Source: an uncultured Sphingomonadaceae bacterium | GTDB taxonomy: Bacteria > Pseudomonadota > Alphaproteobacteria > Sphingomonadales > Sphingomonadaceae | Assembly (NCBI GenBank): GCA_947497085.1 | Contig: CANMFE010000001.1 | Location: 248,001 to 312,000, forward strand | Direction: 5' to 3' | DNA length: 64,000 bases | Part shown: in pieces, positions 61,077 to 64,000 of the stretch | Position numbering within the stretch: position 1 is the first letter of the stretch | Layout of the letters: each line of letters starts with the position of its first letter | Made by a program: the position numbers and the translations under genes | The notes under the pieces: generated by a model | Seen by the model: only the letters and a program-made list of their open reading frames with translations | Database searches by the model: none | What the model was told of the DNA's origin: nothing

Positions 61077-62456
61077 ATGGCTGAGCGCAATCAATTGTGG
61101 GCAGGCGAACTATCCAAAACGGTGAAGCTCGCCTGGCCGCTTATTCTCACCAACCTTACCCTCTCGCTGATCGGCGCCACCGATGTGCTGATGATCGGCT
61201 GGTTGGGCGCGGAAGAACTTGCCGGTGCTTCGCTTGGTTTCAACCTTGCCATGCTGGCTGCAATTTTCTCCATGGGTATTATGACCGCAAGCGCGCCCAT
61301 GATGGCGAGCGAAATTGGCCGCAAGTGGAACAGCGTGCGCGATGTAAGGCGCACATTCCGGCAGAGTTTCTGGGTCGCCATCACCATTATCGTACCCGTC
61401 TGGCTGATCCTGTGGAACACCGAAGCAATATTGCTCACGCTGGGGCAACTGCCTGAACTTGCAGCCGAGGCGCAGACATATGTGCGCGTCTATATGTTTT
61501 CGATACTGCCCTTCCTGCTCACCATCATAATGCGCAATTTCATTTCCGCGCTGGAACGGCCGGTATGGGCGATGGCAATCGGCGTTGTCGGCGTGCTGGC
61601 CAATATCGCGTTCAACTATGTGCTTATTTTCGGTAAATTGGGCTTTCCCGCGCTAGGCATTGTCGGCGCGGGCATAGGCAGCATCCTGACCAATATCGTC
61701 ATGTTTGCGGGCATGGCAATCGTGCTGTCCACTGACAGGCAATTCCAGCGTTACCGGCTATTTGGCAATTTCTGGCGCGCGGATTGGGAACGGTATCGCG
61801 GCGTATGGAAACTTGGCCTGCCCATCGGTATCACATTCGGCCTGGAAGGCGGCGTATTCAGTGTTGCGGTACTGCTTATGGGCCTGATCGATACACTGTC
61901 AGTGGCGGCACACGCGATCGCGCTGCAAATCGCCTCGCTCAGCTTTATGGTGCCAATGGGTATCGCGCAGGCGGCAACGGTGCGTGTCGGCATCGGTTAT
62001 GGTCGCAAGGACCATGCCCTTATCCACCGAGCAGGCTGGACCGCCTTTGTGCTCGGCACCGGGTTCATGACGCTTATGGCAGCGATTATCTGGATTTTTC
62101 CTGAACCACTGGCAGGCCTGTTTATCGATTATGACAATCCGCAATCAACGGCAGTGCTGGCACTGGCGGTCAAGTTCCTCGCCATTGCCGCATTGTTCCA
62201 GATTGTCGATGGTGCACAGGTAGTGGGCGCAGGCATGCTGCGGGGACTCCATGACACAACCCTGCCAATGGTTTTTGCTGCCTTCGGTTACTGGGTCGTT
62301 GGTATCGGCGTGGGCGTTGGCCTCGCCTTCTGGGCCGACTGGCGCGGCGAAGGCATCTGGATCGGCCTCGCCGCCGGATTGGGCGTGGTGGCCGTGCTGA
62401 TGCTTATAAGGTGGATGATGCGGGCGCGGCTCGGATTATTGCCGCAGCCCGATTAA
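61077..62456 (+). CDS. MATE family multidrug efflux transporter
   Basis: A 459-residue, twelve-helix transporter of the NorM-like MATE family, which exports cationic compounds using sodium or proton gradients. Visible are LAWPLILTNLTLSLIGATDV, MGIMTASAPMMASEIG, the mirrored second half beginning near WKLGLPIGITFGLEGGVFSV, and QVVGAGMLRGLHDTTLPM. ATG 61077 fits the family N-terminus; a TTG at 61068 overlapping the preceding gene is possible. It is the last gene of the plus-strand operon. The true substrate cannot be told from sequence. Confidence 0.92.
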   Translation: MAERNQLWAGELSKTVKLAWPLILTNLTLSLIGATDVLMIGWLGAEELAGASLGFNLAMLAAIFSMGIMTASAPMMASEIGRKWNSVRDVRRTFRQSFWVAITIIVPVWLILWNTEAILLTLGQLPELAAEAQTYVRVYMFSILPFLLTIIMRNFISALERPVWAMAIGVVGVLANIAFNYVLIFGKLGFPALGIVGAGIGSILTNIVMFAGMAIVLSTDRQFQRYRLFGNFWRADWERYRGVWKLGLPIGITFGLEGGVFSVAVLLMGLIDTLSVAAHAIALQIASLSFMVPMGIAQAATVRVGIGYGRKDHALIHRAGWTAFVLGTGFMTLMAAIIWIFPEPLAGLFIDYDNPQSTAVLALAVKFLAIAALFQIVDGAQVVGAGMLRGLHDTTLPMVFAAFGYWVVGIGVGVGLAFWADWRGEGIWIGLAAGLGVVAVLMLIRWMMRARLGLLPQPD

Positions 62457-62491
62457 CCTTTACTTAGCAATTTTTTATTAATAACAGAAAG

Positions 62492-62995
62492 ATGCTGCAG
62501 ACAAAGATACACACACAACCGTATTCTGGCGCACCAGAGTCGCCATTGATTGACCGCGCGCACATAGCTCGAAGCGAATATCTCAATCATTGCGCTCAAT
62601 TGGAAGGCTGGATGGTCGATGCTCTCGAACGGGCAAAAAGCATGGATATCATATCCAAAAGTCCACATCTTTTTGGTCAAAAGCTAGAAAAAGTTCTGAA
62701 AATTGCACAACAGACACAAAGCCCATTTCGTAAATCCAAAGCTGTTTCAGAACACCTGAACGAATTCCAAAGCTATGCGGAAATGCGAGGCTGGCTTGGA
62801 CATAGTAGCATCGAAGTTGCGCAAAACGACAAAAGCGAAGAAATTATCATTTTCACGCAACCAGGAAATAAAGGGTTTATTCCGGGACAGCAGGCCAAAT
62901 GCATATCTTTTTCCGATATGAAAAAAATTAATCAATCTCTCAAAAAACTGGTCAAATTGATTTGTGACCAGAGACTAAAACCGATGCAGGATTAA
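62492..62995 (+). CDS. Hypothetical protein, AT-rich, not recognised
   Basis: A 167-residue soluble protein, rich in Lys, Gln, Ser and Ile, with no signal peptide or membrane helix and no family I recognise. Two helical stretches (YLNHCAQLEGWMVDALERAK and the segment KKINQSLKKLVKLI) flank a central part with the blocks RGWLGHSS and IIIFTQPGNKG. The coding region is visibly more AT-rich than its neighbours, which suggests horizontal gain or low expression. It starts 36 bases after the MATE gene at ATG 62492 with AGAAAG upstream. Its TAA overlaps the stop of the converging grpE gene. Confidence 0.7.
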   Translation: MLQTKIHTQPYSGAPESPLIDRAHIARSEYLNHCAQLEGWMVDALERAKSMDIISKSPHLFGQKLEKVLKIAQQTQSPFRKSKAVSEHLNEFQSYAEMRGWLGHSSIEVAQNDKSEEIIIFTQPGNKGFIPGQQAKCISFSDMKKINQSLKKLVKLICDQRLKPMQD

Positions 62996-63603
62996 TCCGG
63001 CTTTTTCGCCACGCCCACCATGGCGGCGCGTAGCAGGCGGTCCTTGTACATGTAACCGGCCTGCATTTCCTGCACAATCGTGCCCGGCTCTTCATCTTCG
63101 CTCGGAATTTCGATCATCGCCTGATGCTGATTGGGGTCGAGCGGCATGCCTTTGCTTGGAATTCGCGTAATGCCGTGCTTGCCGAACACCGTATCAAGCT
63201 CGCGGTGCGTAGCCTGAAGACCGGTAATCAGGCCTTTCCATTTTTCCTCGTCACGGATTTCTTCGGGAATGGCATCCATCGCGCGGGCCAGATTATCTGC
63301 GACTGACAGGATATCACGCGCAAAAGGTGTTGCAGCATAGGCACGTGCATCTTGCGCATCCTTCTCCAAACGGCGGCGCACATTCTGCGCCTCTGCATGG
63401 GCATAGAGCGTAGCCTGCTTGGCCTCGGCCAATTCATTTTCCAGCTCGGCTATGCGCACTTCCAATTCCTGCGCATCCTCGCCAACATCGGCAGCGCCCT
63501 CTTCTTCGCGCAGTTCTTCAGGCACACCTTCCAGTTCGGCTTCTACAGCAGCATCTTTCTCTGGTGCGTCTTTTATATCGTCTTTTTTTGTTTCGTCGCT
63601 CAT
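62992..63603 (-). CDS. grpE: Nucleotide exchange factor GrpE
   Basis: GrpE releases ADP from DnaK. The 203-residue protein has an acidic N-terminus (about 1-40), a long coiled coil (ELEVRIAELENELAEAKQAT, AEAQNVRRRLEKD), and the beta-wing domain with HGITRIPSKGMPLDPNQHQA and GYMYKDRLLRAAMVGVAK. It is 19 bases downstream of hrcA in the same orientation. The end overlaps the stop of the plus-strand AT-rich gene. Confidence 0.97.
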   Translation of the reverse strand: MSDETKKDDIKDAPEKDAAVEAELEGVPEELREEEGAADVGEDAQELEVRIAELENELAEAKQATLYAHAEAQNVRRRLEKDAQDARAYAATPFARDILSVADNLARAMDAIPEEIRDEEKWKGLITGLQATHRELDTVFGKHGITRIPSKGMPLDPNQHQAMIEIPSEDEEPGTIVQEMQAGYMYKDRLLRAAMVGVAKKPD

Positions 63604-63622
63604 TTCGCGTAAAAATTCCTGC

Positions 63623-64000
63623 TTATGATTTCATGAGTCTGGTTAGACTTTTCGCTGTAAAATCTACCATGGGGACCACGCGCGCGTAATTCAAGCGTGT
63701 CGGGCCAATAACACCAACGACACCGACTACACGGCCCTCTCCGTCTTTATAGGGCGAAGCGATAACCGATGAACCGGACAGTGAAAACAGCTTGTTTTCC
63801 GAACCGATAAATATCTTGGTTGCCGATGCCTCACGGGCATTGTCGAGCAGCCGGGCAATATCCTCCATCTCTTCTAGCTCGTTCAGGAGTGTGCGCACCC
63901 GTTCAAGGTCGTGCACGGCTTCATTGTCGAGCAGGTTCGCCTGCCCCCGCACAATCAGTACGGGCCTGTTGGCACCATCTTTTGACCAAGTCGCCAGCCC
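63623..64000 (-). CDS. hrcA: Heat-inducible transcription repressor HrcA (C-terminal part, cut by window)
   Basis: HrcA represses chaperone genes by binding CIRCE operators. Only the C-terminal part is in view; the frame stays open to base 64000. Visible are [40 protein letters not shown], the [19 protein letters not shown] block, [20 protein letters not shown] and [12 protein letters not shown], all typical of HrcA. It is upstream of grpE in an hrcA-grpE operon. No CIRCE element was found near dnaK or grpE in this window; in alphaproteobacteria it usually lies before groESL. Confidence 0.93.
   Translation of the reverse strand, partial: GLATWSKDGANRPVLIVRGQANLLDNEAVHDLERVRTLLNELEEMEDIARLLDNAREASATKIFIGSENKLFSLSGSSVIASPYKDGEGRVVGVVGVIGPTRLNYARVVPMVDFTAKSLTRLMKS

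Overview
The window reads as a chromosomal segment of an alphaproteobacterium, most likely a sphingomonad (Sphingomonadales). The evidence is a GcrA cell-cycle regulator, a DivL-type pseudo-kinase with tyrosine at the phosphoacceptor position, the alphaproteobacterial order divL-tsaE-amgK-murU-addB-addA-trxA, and the hrcA-grpE arrangement. GC content is moderate. No insertion sequence, prophage, CRISPR array or rRNA operon is visible, and coding density is high, with many 1-8 base overlaps between genes that point to translationally coupled operons.

Layout. Bases 1-5300 are the accessory-looking part: the end of an FG-GAP/ASPIC-UnbV repeat protein, convergent with a three-gene operon (nucleotidyltransferase, lasso-peptide B2-like protease, ABC exporter). 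This operon abuts the 3' end of a tRNA-Ser(CGA) gene. It has RiPP-type components but no precursor or cyclase in view. From 5.5 to 19.5 kb come housekeeping genes: hspQ, an ABC-2 permease, gcrA, parE, a frameshifted class A beta-lactamase-like gene, recG, sdhE, mfd, an EAL-domain protein, NAD kinase and tRNA-Asn. From 19.8 to 25.3 kb are secA, a TonB-C-domain protein, argJ and an inositol-monophosphatase-family gene. From 25.3 to 36.6 kb runs one long minus-strand cluster that joins cell-cycle signalling (divL), tRNA modification (tsaE), cell-wall recycling (amgK, murU), recombination (addB, addA) and thioredoxin.

From 36.7 to 46.7 kb: ahcY with a structured leader, a divergent peroxiredoxin, folE, tRNA-Arg(ACG), mutT, two small Flp pilins, a LysM-containing M48 lipoprotein protease, accA, xerD, and a large unknown exported protein preceded by a tiny membrane protein. 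From 46.8 to 55 kb: aroK-aroB, the operon radA-cvpA-(Fe-S scaffold)-antiporter, a large patatin-like protein and an exported metallo-beta-lactamase-fold lipoprotein. From 56 to 64 kb: the chaperone genes dnaJ, dnaK, grpE and hrcA (cut by the window end), surrounding a plus-strand operon of a copper chaperone (PCuAC), an HExxH protein, a membrane protein and a MATE transporter.

How the genes work together. The cell cycle is represented by GcrA and DivL, DNA repair by RecG, Mfd, AddAB, RadA and MutT, chromosome segregation by ParE and XerD, and proteostasis by DnaK/DnaJ/GrpE/HrcA and HspQ. The points most worth a second look are the orphan B2/nucleotidyltransferase/exporter operon, the broken beta-lactamase-like gene, the ahcY leader, the DivL tyrosine, the uncharacterised xerD-linked secreted protein, the copper-chaperone/HExxH operon, and two short tandem duplications lying exactly on the stop codons of addA and a pilin gene. 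No clearly complete new system was identified.
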